Source: a virus
DNA length: 45,104 nt
Reading direction: 5' to 3' (one strand)
IMG/VR virus record: IMGVR_UViG_3300010885_074521
Coordinates: 1-45,104 of that record
Positions 35,756-44,530 of this stretch are shown piece after piece. Each line of letters starts with the position of its first letter. Position 1 is the first letter of the stretch. The notes beneath the pieces were generated by a model, which searched no databases, was not told the origin of the DNA, and saw only the letters and a program-made list of their open reading frames with translations. A program made the translations under genes and the position numbers.

Positions 35756-36505
35756 TTAAACTGTGAAAAGAGTGGGATCTATATCTATTTCTATCTGCTT
35801 ATCACCGTTAACAAAGTATGTTTTTTCAAAAGCTTTTACTTTATTAATAAATTCAATTATTTTATTGTTAATGGTTACTGGTAATTTTTCTAATACTTGT
35901 ACTTTTTGATTAATAGTTAATTCGTTAAATGTTATTTCTACGGGTTTTGAATTAATATCAATTGAAATAGTGTCTATATACTTGGCCAGTTCATGAATAA
36001 ACACTTCACCGACTGCTTCTTTAGGTAAATCATCATTATCGGCTAAAGGTAAGAGTTTTTTTCTTGTTTCTGTGTTAAATTGCGAATCTTTTATAAGTGT
36101 GGGAATTTTAATTAGTACTTTAACACCCTCCTCTACAATTTCTGTTGACTTTAAATCATCCGGTAAAGAGAAATTGTTATTTGTAATAAAAGATAAGTCT
36201 ATCTCTTCATTTTCTTTCTTGTAAATCTTGTTTAGTGATACAACTCTTAAAGCAGTAATCAAATAACTTCTATCAGAAACAAGAAATGAGATATTTTCTG
36301 TAGAATTTTCTCTAATAACATCATTTGCAAATAATGCAAAAGAAATACCAGCAAAAGATTTATCTAACGCACTTTTTACTGCATCTTTCTGCTGCTTTGT
36401 AGTGAGTCCTTTAAATTTAACCTTTTTATTAGCAGAAGGTACAAATATCTCAAATTCTCTTTTAATACTATCAAGAGAAATTAGAGCATCGTTAAATTTA
36501 TCCAT
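35756..36505 (-). CDS. Tail/baseplate hub assembly protein (gp26/gp51-like), 249 aa
   Basis: No enzyme motif. The N-terminus KKVKFKGLTTKQQKDAVKSAL (about 27-48) and the spacing of later helices recall the T4 baseplate-hub assembly group (gp26/gp51, T4_baseplate family). It lies immediately upstream of the tape measure, where many phages keep tail-assembly chaperones, so a chaperone that folds or loads the tape measure is a reasonable alternative. The neighbour at 36510-37340 has the same layout (N-terminal V-x-x-K-x-x-T-x-K, a late LP-x-x-N helix) and seems to be a distant paralogue. ATG with TAAATA five bases upstream. Confidence 0.5.
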   Translation of the reverse strand: MDKFNDALISLDSIKREFEIFVPSANKKVKFKGLTTKQQKDAVKSALDKSFAGISFALFANDVIRENSTENISFLVSDRSYLITALRVVSLNKIYKKENEEIDLSFITNNNFSLPDDLKSTEIVEEGVKVLIKIPTLIKDSQFNTETRKKLLPLADNDDLPKEAVGEVFIHELAKYIDTISIDINSKPVEITFNELTINQKVQVLEKLPVTINNKIIEFINKVKAFEKTYFVNGDKQIEIDIDPTLFTV

Positions 36506-36509
36506 AAAA

Positions 36510-37340
36510 CTATTTAATTACTGGGCCTTGTTTATCAATCTTCTTTTGTTCTTCATTCATTTTCTCTATTTCTTGTTCGTATATGTTAAACAAAATAAGA
36601 TTTTCTGTCAAAGTGTTTTCGTCAATATAATTTGCTGCATAATGTAGTTTGCTTACAAGTATATAATGCAATTCAAATAGATTTTTAAGGTTAGAAGTAT
36701 ACAGTGCTTTTAAAATTTCAAATAATGATAAATTAAATGGTGATAATCTTAAAGGGTCATCAGGATTATTTGATAATACATCAAATACCAAGCTACTAAA
36801 GCTGTTTTCAACCGTACTACTAAAATCTTTTATGTGTTTGTTTACTTCAGCAGGTAATTCGTTAATAATTTCAGGACTAATTGTAATTTGTTTGTTATTT
36901 AGATATATTTTTGATATACTATTACTATAAGCATCAAATATAGTATCAAAATATAATGAACTGGGTAAAGAAATTTCAATTTCTAATTTATTACAATAAA
37001 TTTTTTTTGAAAACGTAGTAGAAAAATCTAGACACTCGCTTAAAAACGGGGTAAGAGACTTTTTAAATGTCATACCTTTATCTTTAAACTCAATATCAGG
37101 AGAAATAGAAGTTACTCTTAATAGAAAAAGTGCACAAAACTTATCATAGTTATTAAAGCTACTAAAATTATCTGATTCAATAATAGATTTTTCTAAAATT
37201 CTATCAAAACATTCATTAATATGAGTATTATTCTTATTAACTAAAAATTTATTAATGAGTTTATAGTCCTTAAATGTTATTTCTTTTAATCTTACGCTTG
37301 TTTTCGTTGAAGGGATAGTAAAATTAATGTAAAATGACAT
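36510..37340 (-). CDS. Tail/baseplate assembly protein, paralogue-like of 35756-36505, 276 aa
   Basis: Mostly helical. The N-terminus has VRLKEITFKDYKLINKFLVN (about 17-36), echoing VKFKGLTTKQQKDAVKSALD of the next gene, and near residue 165 there is INELPAEVNKHIKDF, echoing LEKLPVTINNKIIEF there. It ends with a charged EKMNEEQKKIDKQG helix. The start overlaps the stop of the gp54-like gene (TAATG), so it is translated with a tube-initiation protein. A role in hub or tube assembly is likely; being present only during assembly (chaperone) or in the virion cannot be decided. Confidence 0.5.
   Translation of the reverse strand: MSFYINFTIPSTKTSVRLKEITFKDYKLINKFLVNKNNTHINECFDRILEKSIIESDNFSSFNNYDKFCALFLLRVTSISPDIEFKDKGMTFKKSLTPFLSECLDFSTTFSKKIYCNKLEIEISLPSSLYFDTIFDAYSNSISKIYLNNKQITISPEIINELPAEVNKHIKDFSSTVENSFSSLVFDVLSNNPDDPLRLSPFNLSLFEILKALYTSNLKNLFELHYILVSKLHYAANYIDENTLTENLILFNIYEQEIEKMNEEQKKIDKQGPVIK
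36511..36516 (-). promoter_or_regulatory. Late-type motif ATTAAATA before the 36505 start
   Basis: TAAATA-N5-ATG; it overlaps the stop of the 276-aa gene. Confidence 0.48.
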
Positions 37341-38248
37341 TATAAGAAACCTACAGGGTTAATACTTCCTATACCATTTTGGAAGCTTGTTATTCTAGGT
37401 ATGGCTCCATTCGCAATTCTATTAACAATGTCAGCAACTGGTAGATAGAGGTTGTTTTCCACAGTGTAATTTGAATAAGTCCAGCGAGTTTGATATGTTG
37501 TAAGCTTAGGATCACTGTAATCTAGTGTTTGTTCTGTAATTTGATAAGGCATACAATTGTAGAAATTAAAAACTTTACGAGGTATCATAGAAATTCCATG
37601 GTAAGTAAATGTATATTCTAGTAAAGTCATATTTACTTTCATGTTTCTTTCATCTTTTTTACCCGCTACATCCCCTGGGCGTGCTGCCATACCAAAATGT
37701 GATCCTAAAATTACCCAAGGCCTTACAACAAAGTCAATAAAAGAGGTGTTTGTCTCTCTAAAATCAATTACCAGGGTAGGAAATTCTGTATCTCTGTTAC
37801 TTCCTAATACTCCAGGTAAAAATCCTCTATTATTTTTAATAGATGCAGTAGCTACATTGTATTGCTCAGTAGGAATTGTAATTTGATGTGCAAATAAACA
37901 CCCTACAATCTTTTGAAGAGGAAAGCTTGTTAAGATACCGCGTGCACCATCAATATCAAACCCCTTTTTCGTACCGTCAATACGTTCTAAGCTTTGTATA
38001 ATGCTTGTTCTTAATGCTATTGGGTAGTTATCTATTACTATTATCCATTGTGAAGAGTTTGGAATCGCAGTAAACCAAGATTCCATTTGTACCAAGAAAT
38101 AATCTCTTGGACTAATGATAGGTACCCCGGGTATATTGAAACCAAACAGATTAACTGCTTGAGGAGCAAATGATGCATTGGTACCTTTTGCGAGATCAGC
38201 AAAATTATTACCTAGCGAGTTTAAAGCACTGGTGAACGGGTTATTCAC
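37340..38248 (-). CDS. 54: Tail-tube initiator, gp54-like (tube-fold) protein, 302 aa
   Basis: The middle carries the tube-like fold seen in gp19/gp54: EFPTLVIDFRETNTSFIDFVVRPWV (split: EFPTLVIDFRETN, SFIDFVVRPW, residues ~150-176) and later VNMTLLEYTFTYHGISMIPRK. T4 gp54 is 320 aa, like this protein, and starts tube polymerisation on gp48. The GTG start at 38248 has TAAATA five bases upstream, with the same AAATAATTAGGTGAAT leader as the gene at 8079. It overlaps the following gene by one base. Confidence 0.65.
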   Translation of the reverse strand: MNNPFTSALNSLGNNFADLAKGTNASFAPQAVNLFGFNIPGVPIISPRDYFLVQMESWFTAIPNSSQWIIVIDNYPIALRTSIIQSLERIDGTKKGFDIDGARGILTSFPLQKIVGCLFAHQITIPTEQYNVATASIKNNRGFLPGVLGSNRDTEFPTLVIDFRETNTSFIDFVVRPWVILGSHFGMAARPGDVAGKKDERNMKVNMTLLEYTFTYHGISMIPRKVFNFYNCMPYQITEQTLDYSDPKLTTYQTRWTYSNYTVENNLYLPVADIVNRIANGAIPRITSFQNGIGSINPVGFL

Positions 38249-38253
38249 CTAAT

Positions 38254-38259
38254 TATTTA
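38254..38259 (-). promoter_or_regulatory. Late-type motif ATTAAATA before the 38248 GTG start
   Basis: TAAATA-N5-GTG. Confidence 0.55.
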
Positions 38260-38273
38260 ATTGAATCAGCTAA

Positions 38274-38822
38274 TTATGACAGCTTTCTCCAATAGTGATA
38301 GGAGACTGTAGCAGTAAATTCAATGGTCTGACCGGTGCCTGCAGCAATATTATAAGTTAAAGGGCCGACATTTCTTACCGAAACGCCAACCAATTGATAT
38401 TGAGCAATAGCGTTCATGGAATTATCGAGTTGTACTAAATCCATAATTGCTGTTTGCTTGGGCGAAAAATAATTTCCGGTAGAAGTAGCATCATCAAATA
38501 TGTCTCGCGACCAAGTTTCAAACTTTTGACGGATTTGAGACTGCGAATCGGCGTAAAACAATAAGTCATAAGATTCGCTATTAGGATAAACTACATTACC
38601 AGGTAGGTTAAAGTTTAGCCCCATGTAAGGTACCTGTACATTAGTAATTGAACGAGCAGGAAGACTTGCTGTCTTAACATATACTAAGTCGTCTTGATCA
38701 AATGTTACTGTACTTGCACCACCGGTATTGATGGATAATACCCTAAAATTAAAATCACGTGCAAATTCTCTTGTAGTCGCTGCTCTATAAAAGTCTTGAA
38801 TAAGTTGATTTACATCGGCCAT
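38274..38822 (-). CDS. 19: Tail tube protein gp19-like, 182 aa
   Basis: Nearly textbook gp19: an N-terminal helix (LIQDFYRAATTREFARDFNFRV), then DDLVYVKTASLPARSITNVQVPYMGLNFNLPG (split: LVYVKTASLPARSI, PYMGLNFNLPG), YDLLFYADSQS and the C-terminal beta strands ending VSYHYWRKL. T4 gp19 is 163 aa. Hexamers stack inside the sheath to form the DNA channel. Its leader has both TAAATA five bases before the ATG and AGGAG about 12-16 bases before it, the clearest Shine-Dalgarno-like sequence among late genes, as expected for one of the most abundant proteins. Confidence 0.93.
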   Translation of the reverse strand: MADVNQLIQDFYRAATTREFARDFNFRVLSINTGGASTVTFDQDDLVYVKTASLPARSITNVQVPYMGLNFNLPGNVVYPNSESYDLLFYADSQSQIRQKFETWSRDIFDDATSTGNYFSPKQTAIMDLVQLDNSMNAIAQYQLVGVSVRNVGPLTYNIAAGTGQTIEFTATVSYHYWRKLS

Positions 38823-38827
38823 AAAAT

Positions 38828-38839
38828 TATTTATCTCCT
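38828..38839 (-). promoter_or_regulatory. Late-type motif with AGGAG before tail tube gene
   Basis: GATAAATA-N5-ATG, with AGGAG just upstream of the octamer. If transcription starts near the ATG the AGGAG would not be in the mRNA, so one of the two signals is misleading or transcripts from gp18 also cover it. Confidence 0.5.
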
Positions 38840-38847
38840 AGCTAGGA

Positions 38848-41142
38848 TTATGATACTATCTCCTGGAAGTTTGTACCGGTTCTTGTAGCGTAGAAGTTGC
38901 AAAGAATATATTCAGCAGCGCGAACTGGCTTGATGTATACATCAATTACCACGCTATTATCATCAATAACTGCGGGGGTGTTATTTCTTTCATCACAAAT
39001 TAAGAGATAATCATATATACCTTGAGTATTCTTAGCATTATCAAAGATCGGTGTCAAGCTGTTTATAATTTGTGTTCTTGTAAACAGTGTATTTGGTTCA
39101 AATATAAAGTACTTAACTGTATTTCTTGTAGCTGTTTCTAGATTTAAGAAAAGTCTACGTACATTAATTCTATCAAATGCGCTAGGCTTCTTTTGCAGTG
39201 TCTTCTGACCGAAGATTACAAAACCTTCGGAGGGGAAGAATGCTACAGGATTTAGATTAATCTTATAAAGTTGATCACGCTGCTTTTGCTTGGGGTATAT
39301 TCCAATATCAGTTACACCGGTTAGTATACCACGGGAGAACCCTGCAGGTGCATACCAAGGCTGGAAGTTTACATCAGTACCTGCCATAGCAGCTGCAGCA
39401 AATCCCGAGAACGGTACCCAAACTTGCTGATTTGTAGCTGAATCAGCTACTTTTACGCAATTTGCAAAAGCGCAAGCATAGTTTGAATCAATGCCCGAAA
39501 ATTGATTCTTCAATGGCCAGTAAATGTCATCGGAAAATGTAGTAGTTCCAAGATCTAATGTCTTTACGTTGGAGCCTTCAACAAATATATTTGTTATTGC
39601 ATCGGCAATGAATATGTGATCTTTACGATTTTCAGTTAAATTTAAGAACGGTGCAGCAACTGCATTGTATCTAGAAGCGGGTACCGGTAGTGTAGAAGGA
39701 TTCTGTACCTTTAGAGCTTGGAGTAAACCATCATAAGGTACTGTATCATCAAAATAACCATCGGTAGAAGGGTTAAACGAATTAACATAAACGGTACCTA
39801 ACCCGGCCTCTAGGGTAATATTAACAGGATAAAGATCAACATTGTTAATCTTCTCTAAAGCGGTGTTTAGTTTTGCAGGTATATTGCCTACAGCTTTAGT
39901 AGAAAGATCTTGATTATCATAATCACCTAAAGCGTAAAGTGCGTTTGTAGTACCATATGAATTGTTTAAGCTGGTAACTACAGCAGAAGGTGCACCAACA
40001 CGAGTTGTGTAATTAGCTGCTGTTTCACCGTCGAGGGGTGTAGCAAGGCCTACGCTCAAAAAACGGGCTTTTTTACGAGGCACACCATTAAGATCTAACC
40101 AAGTATCACCGATTTTATTCGATACATAGGGGTTAGTAGCTATAGCAACATTGGTCGATTCACTGTTAACCTGTTCGATAAAGAAACTAATAGGCTGGCC
40201 TCCTGCTTCACTATTGATCTGTCTGTTAGCATCAAGAGAAGCTGAACGACCTTCTTGTAAAACATAGTCTAGAGCGATTGTATCAGGTGAAAATACCGAT
40301 TGACGTAGTTTAAATACTCCTAAAGTAATAGTATCATCAAATTCATTCGAAGAAATATCAAATGAAGGTATATTTTCTAGTACTTCAGATACAGATCCCT
40401 GTAATCCTGCATTATCAGCAGATAAAGTAAAGTTCAATCTAACTTGAGGAATTTCTGTATAATCGTTATTATTAGAAATTACTCTTGTAGTAGAGTTTAG
40501 CGAATAAACTTTATTAACATCATTAAAAGGCGTGGCAGGATTCAAGTTAGTATTATCAATTAACCCGATGTACGTTCCTTCAAATTTTGTATTAACTGTG
40601 GATTGCGACTTGTTAAGAATAATCATCCCAGCTTTACCAAGCGAGCTAACTGTATTAAAGCTTATCGTACCATCGGTTGTTGGTGACCATTCAAAACCAT
40701 CACCACGAAGAATAGATAGATACTCAGACTGAGTTAATTTTAAATGAGTAGGTGTACCAAAGAAATAAGAACCTGCACTAAAGGCAAGGTTGTTTGTAAC
40801 GCTACCATTGGAATATCCGGCAACAGGGTAAATTAAAGCGCTATATTCTTCACTTGTATCAACACCGCTACCAGTACCATAAGGAAGTCTATATACTAGA
40901 ACGTTTGCTGGAGAATTTAAAACGGCTTTAGCAGAATGGTAAAAATATCTTTCCGCAGCGTTTGTTGGTGTACCGAATACTTGTTCAAATTCGGAAAGTG
41001 ATGTGATTGTGATGGGTTCGGAAGAAGGGCCTTTTGCAGCAAAACCAGGGACAAACACTGTTGTTGCTGGTACTCCTGCATTTGCTAAAGATAGGTCGAT
41101 CTCTTGAATCTGAACTCCGGGACTTTGAATTGTGCGCGCCAT
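38848..41142 (-). CDS. 18: Contractile tail sheath protein gp18-like, 764 aa
   Basis: The N-terminus SPGVQIQEIDLS and TVFVPGFAAKGPSSEPITI is diagnostic of phage sheath proteins, as is SEFEQVFGTPTNAAERYFYHSAKAVL. The C-terminal third contains the conserved core: VWVPFSGFAAAAMAGTD, GFSRGILTGVTDIGIYPKQKQRDQLYK (split here), LNPVAFFPSEGFVIFGQKTL, INVRRLFLNLE and the final strand for interlocking (IDVYIKPVRAAEYILCNFYATRTG). T4 gp18 is 659 aa; the extra residues are in the outer protrusion domains (about 100-480), which vary between phages. ATG with CATAAATA six bases upstream. Confidence 0.95.
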   Translation of the reverse strand: MARTIQSPGVQIQEIDLSLANAGVPATTVFVPGFAAKGPSSEPITITSLSEFEQVFGTPTNAAERYFYHSAKAVLNSPANVLVYRLPYGTGSGVDTSEEYSALIYPVAGYSNGSVTNNLAFSAGSYFFGTPTHLKLTQSEYLSILRGDGFEWSPTTDGTISFNTVSSLGKAGMIILNKSQSTVNTKFEGTYIGLIDNTNLNPATPFNDVNKVYSLNSTTRVISNNNDYTEIPQVRLNFTLSADNAGLQGSVSEVLENIPSFDISSNEFDDTITLGVFKLRQSVFSPDTIALDYVLQEGRSASLDANRQINSEAGGQPISFFIEQVNSESTNVAIATNPYVSNKIGDTWLDLNGVPRKKARFLSVGLATPLDGETAANYTTRVGAPSAVVTSLNNSYGTTNALYALGDYDNQDLSTKAVGNIPAKLNTALEKINNVDLYPVNITLEAGLGTVYVNSFNPSTDGYFDDTVPYDGLLQALKVQNPSTLPVPASRYNAVAAPFLNLTENRKDHIFIADAITNIFVEGSNVKTLDLGTTTFSDDIYWPLKNQFSGIDSNYACAFANCVKVADSATNQQVWVPFSGFAAAAMAGTDVNFQPWYAPAGFSRGILTGVTDIGIYPKQKQRDQLYKINLNPVAFFPSEGFVIFGQKTLQKKPSAFDRINVRRLFLNLETATRNTVKYFIFEPNTLFTRTQIINSLTPIFDNAKNTQGIYDYLLICDERNNTPAVIDDNSVVIDVYIKPVRAAEYILCNFYATRTGTNFQEIVS

Positions 41143-41148
41143 ATAAAA

Positions 41149-41154
41149 TATTTA
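41149..41154 (-). promoter_or_regulatory. Late-type motif CATAAATA before the sheath gene
   Basis: TAAATA-N6-ATG, in the 41-base spacer that precedes gp18. Confidence 0.55.
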
Positions 41155-41183
41155 TGTTTTTCCGATCAAACTTTTAAAAATTC

Positions 41184-41807
41184 TTACAAATTATCTATCT
41201 GTTCAACGAGATTGACTTCCAGCTGTGAATATTCAAAAGTGAAGGAAGTTTCTAATTCTGTTGATGTTCTATTGTTAAATTCAAGAGATCCTACAGCTGT
41301 AGGGAAAGAACTTTTATAGACAAATTCAATTATTCTCTTATCATATTCATCTAAAACAAATAAGGAAAAATCAGATCTATACTTAAAATAATCAGCACCT
41401 GCATTAATAGCTTTTTGACTAATATTATCTTTTATAAGATTTTCTGCATCAAAAATACTAAGATCTGCATTATTTAAAATATTTAGCCATTTATATATTA
41501 GCCAATAATTGTTAAATCTGTTGTCGATAGTAAAGTTTACAGTAACTGGGGGGTAGGGTTCTCGAGAATAACTCGAACTTGCCATGGTCTGTCCTGAATA
41601 ACGAACTTGTAAAGGGCTAACTTGTACTTCTGGTACCGTTACACCATAAACAGAGAATTGTAATGCATCAGGAATTACTGTTTCATTAGTGCGTTCAAAT
41701 TTACGAGAAATATCTTTTAAACATTTTGGTAAATTTAAAACAAATAAAAATTTATCTTTACGCGCCTTATTAAAAGGACTCTGATTATATGTTTCTAAAT
41801 TTGCCAT
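41184..41807 (-). CDS. gp19-like tail tube/tail completion protein, 207 aa
   Basis: SPFNKARKDKFLFVLNLPKCL at the N-terminus and VTVNFTIDNRFNNYWLIYKWLNIL (about 88-111) plus a final SFTFEYSQLEV strand give the tube-like fold of a gp19-type protein, but with a different surface from the canonical tube at 38274. It may be the distal/terminal tube layer or a tail completion protein rather than the main tube. It starts five bases after the stop of the fibre-like gene and precedes the sheath gene. Confidence 0.6.
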   Translation of the reverse strand: MANLETYNQSPFNKARKDKFLFVLNLPKCLKDISRKFERTNETVIPDALQFSVYGVTVPEVQVSPLQVRYSGQTMASSSYSREPYPPVTVNFTIDNRFNNYWLIYKWLNILNNADLSIFDAENLIKDNISQKAINAGADYFKYRSDFSLFVLDEYDKRIIEFVYKSSFPTAVGSLEFNNRTSTELETSFTFEYSQLEVNLVEQIDNL

Positions 41808-41811
41808 AATT

Positions 41812-42792
41812 TTACATGTTTACTAGGGACCCCATTATGCTCAAAGACCCGGCGGTACCTGACCAGCTGCTGTTCGTTATTCTTACCTGGTACCTGCTAT
41901 TTACTATTTGCCACTGTACTCCAGGGTCGCTAGGAAATCCTGTATTCTTACCCCATGGGGTATTGGCAAAAGGGTATGATTTATTAAATCCCATTTCATG
42001 ATATCTGTACGCAGTGCCGCCTAGGTCACCAGATATTTGAAGTTTGTACACGAACATACCGTGAATGTCGCCCCTGCTCACATCATACCACGTATTGACT
42101 TGCATAGAAGGAAAAGTTCTTTCACCAAATTCCATACCTGCAATTCTTGAAGCAATTTTATTTTGATCACTTTCAACAACCTGTAATTTACAGTTCGGAG
42201 TACTAGTGCCTATTCCTGTATCTCCTGCTAAATAATTCTTAGCATTAGCGCTGTAATCATTAGATTGATAAATTCCCCAACAGTTATTAATTTTTGCACC
42301 AGAAGTTCCTGATATAGAATCAATGTAAATTCCGTAAGAATTTTCAATTGTACCGGTTGGTGTATATCCTTGAACGGCATTCGAATAAAATCCGTGTCTA
42401 CACCATATACCGAAATTTCGATCTAAGGTACCTTTAAAGTCTGGGTTAACAATATAACCTTGTACTGCTAGTCCAATTTTATATCCAGCATCTCTAACAC
42501 CTGGAGCAATTTTTACGTTCCATAAATTACACTCTGCAGCTATGGAATAATCTGTGGTATTAGATGATATGTTAGATTCAGCAGCTCCTATACAACACTC
42601 TCCTTTAGCATTACTTTTGAGTATTACGTTTTTAAATGTAGTATTGCTTACACCCTGTTGCCCATTTCCGGAATTATAGGTGCCAGCACGTGCTGATAAG
42701 AGATAAGTTTGAGTACCATCAGAAACCGGTACTAAAACTGGTGAAATTGTATCAGATGCATTAGGTAGCTGTGATATCGTTACATCGGCCAT
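41812..42792 (-). CDS. Fibre-like protein between terminase and sheath, 326 aa
   Basis: Starts with MADVTISQLPNASDTISPVLVPVSDGTQT, split here as TISQLPNASD and LVPVSDG, the usual N-terminal attachment sequence of phage fibres. The middle is Gly/Asn/Tyr-rich with GIYIDS, WGIYQSN and DTGIGTSTPNCKLQV, a repeat pattern seen before endosialidase-type chaperone domains, but the auto-cleaving domain itself is absent. The C-terminus (GVQWQIVNSRYQVRITNSSWSG) is beta-rich. No T4 gene occupies this position; a head/neck fibre or whisker is possible. ATG with CATAAATA five bases upstream. Confidence 0.65.
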   Translation of the reverse strand: MADVTISQLPNASDTISPVLVPVSDGTQTYLLSARAGTYNSGNGQQGVSNTTFKNVILKSNAKGECCIGAAESNISSNTTDYSIAAECNLWNVKIAPGVRDAGYKIGLAVQGYIVNPDFKGTLDRNFGIWCRHGFYSNAVQGYTPTGTIENSYGIYIDSISGTSGAKINNCWGIYQSNDYSANAKNYLAGDTGIGTSTPNCKLQVVESDQNKIASRIAGMEFGERTFPSMQVNTWYDVSRGDIHGMFVYKLQISGDLGGTAYRYHEMGFNKSYPFANTPWGKNTGFPSDPGVQWQIVNSRYQVRITNSSWSGTAGSLSIMGSLVNM

Positions 42793-42797
42793 TTAAT

Positions 42798-42803
42798 TAT
42801 TTA
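42798..42803 (-). promoter_or_regulatory. Late-type motif CATAAATA before the fibre-like gene
   Basis: TAAATA-N5-ATG, overlapping the 3' end of the terminase gene. Confidence 0.55.
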
Positions 42804-44510
42804 TGATAAACGGCGGTAACCTTGTGATTCTAAGTCAGCTATTTCATTAAAATCTTCATTACCATTTTGTGATATTACAATAGGTAAAGGTGGTACACCA
42901 TCTATACCCATTTTTTCATTACTATATATAGATGTAGGATTCATAAAGTATTTGATTCCATAATCTAATGACTTTATTTTTTGAGGCTTCTTATTCTTAT
43001 CATATTCTACCACTTCAAAGTATTTTTCGCAAAGATCAGTTTCCAGGATCATTAATCCCCATAATAATGACATTACCCTATCGTCCCAACTATCTGATCC
43101 TTCTTTTGCCGCCCATGTACCGTTTGGGTATCTTACAAAACCTTTAAGTTCGTTTAAAGTTTTAAAGTCCCTAATTTTTAATGCACGTACTTCATTCATC
43201 CAGTAACGCATATTCACCACACCTTTATATTTGGTATTAGTATGTGCTTGTACGCCAATCTTATTAAAAGATACAGGGCCGACTTTAGTTCCATACGAAA
43301 CAATATTTTCATACGCGTGAGTATTTTTTAATTGATCTACGACTTGTGCTCCACAATTATTCCTTTCTATCATGGCAAGAGGAGATCCCCAGTGCTGTAA
43401 AACTTCATAAACTTTAGAGGTAAAATTGTAGGGGCTAATTAAACGGTCGTGATAAACTGCAACCTGTTTTATCTCTCGTAAGTCAGTTAAATCTAAAATT
43501 TGTATCACGCTTGCCGCGGCACCTACACCTTCACTTATGTCAACACCGGCAACGTAAATATGATCTTTGTTAGGTTCATCCCACAGCAAATATTTTCCCT
43601 CATCAAAAACAAATTTTGGTTCAGTACATTCCGCTTTCATGTCTTCAAGCAGTTTTTCATCCAAGGCACTTTCCCCTGCTTGCAAAAATACGTTACCAAA
43701 CTCTTGATCAAATACTTCCCGGCTGCCTAAAGTTTTAATAGTCTTTTCTTTCCACGCCTCATCACGACCAGGGAACTCCCACCAGTCTACTTTTTCAGAG
43801 TGCCAATCGTTCCTACCTTCTGTGGCACCGGTATAAAGATCATGAAAAAGATTACCCGTACCGTTTGGTGTAGAAGCAACAAATATCTTAGATTTTTTGG
43901 AAGACGAAATAATAGGATATACAGAACTCCAAAATTGCTCGACAAGATGATTGTCAATAAATGCCAACTCGTCTAAGATTAGTACGTTACAGCTATCGCC
44001 TCGACCAGCATCACTACTAGTTGTTGAAATACCAATACTTGACCCGTTTCCCAGAGACATTGATGTTTTCCCGTATTCTACGGTTCCTGGTTTAAGGTAG
44101 TTTGGTAGTTTCTCATAAGCTAATCTAACTCTCTTAAAAATATTAATAGCGGTTTGCTCTTTATTAGCGACGATAAGAATACGTTGGTCTTCAAAAAAGC
44201 AGGCCATCCATAATGCATATATTGTCATAAGCGTTGTTTTCCCTACTTGTCTCGATGCTAGTAAACAAACAAATCTATTATCTCTCAAACTTCTTAATAT
44301 TCTCTTTTGATAAGAATGAAGTTTAATTTTCATTTTACCTTCATCGAGATTTGTAATGAAGAAAAAGTTTTCTGCAAAGTATAATATGTTCTTTCTTGAC
44401 TTAGCTATATCTTCTACCCACTCCGGATGGGCTTCATAATCAAAAACAGCATCTGTGGTGGGAAGGTTTTGATTACCTAAATAAAATTGACTTTCTTGTT
44501 TTTTAGGCAT
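42801..44510 (-). CDS. 17: Terminase large subunit gp17-like, 569 aa
   Basis: ATPase: Walker A ASRQVGKTT (85-93), Walker B VLILDE (176-181, catalytic Glu 181), coupling motif STP near 213-215. Nuclease (RNase H-like): Asp 324 in VAGVDISEG, Glu 382 in MIERNNCG and Asp 476/477 in SWDDRVM. The length is near that of T4 gp17 (610). It packages DNA into the prohead and makes headful cuts, together with the small subunit (candidate at 27826). ATG at 44510; no TAAATA core precedes it, only AT-rich TATATTATAT, so its promoter is unclear. Divergent from the gene at 44531. Confidence 0.97.
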   Translation of the reverse strand: MPKKQESQFYLGNQNLPTTDAVFDYEAHPEWVEDIAKSRKNILYFAENFFFITNLDEGKMKIKLHSYQKRILRSLRDNRFVCLLASRQVGKTTLMTIYALWMACFFEDQRILIVANKEQTAINIFKRVRLAYEKLPNYLKPGTVEYGKTSMSLGNGSSIGISTTSSDAGRGDSCNVLILDELAFIDNHLVEQFWSSVYPIISSSKKSKIFVASTPNGTGNLFHDLYTGATEGRNDWHSEKVDWWEFPGRDEAWKEKTIKTLGSREVFDQEFGNVFLQAGESALDEKLLEDMKAECTEPKFVFDEGKYLLWDEPNKDHIYVAGVDISEGVGAAASVIQILDLTDLREIKQVAVYHDRLISPYNFTSKVYEVLQHWGSPLAMIERNNCGAQVVDQLKNTHAYENIVSYGTKVGPVSFNKIGVQAHTNTKYKGVVNMRYWMNEVRALKIRDFKTLNELKGFVRYPNGTWAAKEGSDSWDDRVMSLLWGLMILETDLCEKYFEVVEYDKNKKPQKIKSLDYGIKYFMNPTSIYSNEKMGIDGVPPLPIVISQNGNEDFNEIADLESQGYRRLS

Positions 44511-44516
44511 ATATAA

Positions 44517-44524
44517 TATAAATA
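44517..44524 (+). promoter_or_regulatory. Perfect T4-type late octamer TATAAATA before the 44531 start
   Basis: TATAAATA-N6-ATG on the plus strand, in the 20-base divergent spacer with gp17. Confidence 0.7.
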
Positions 44525-44530
44525 CTTAAT

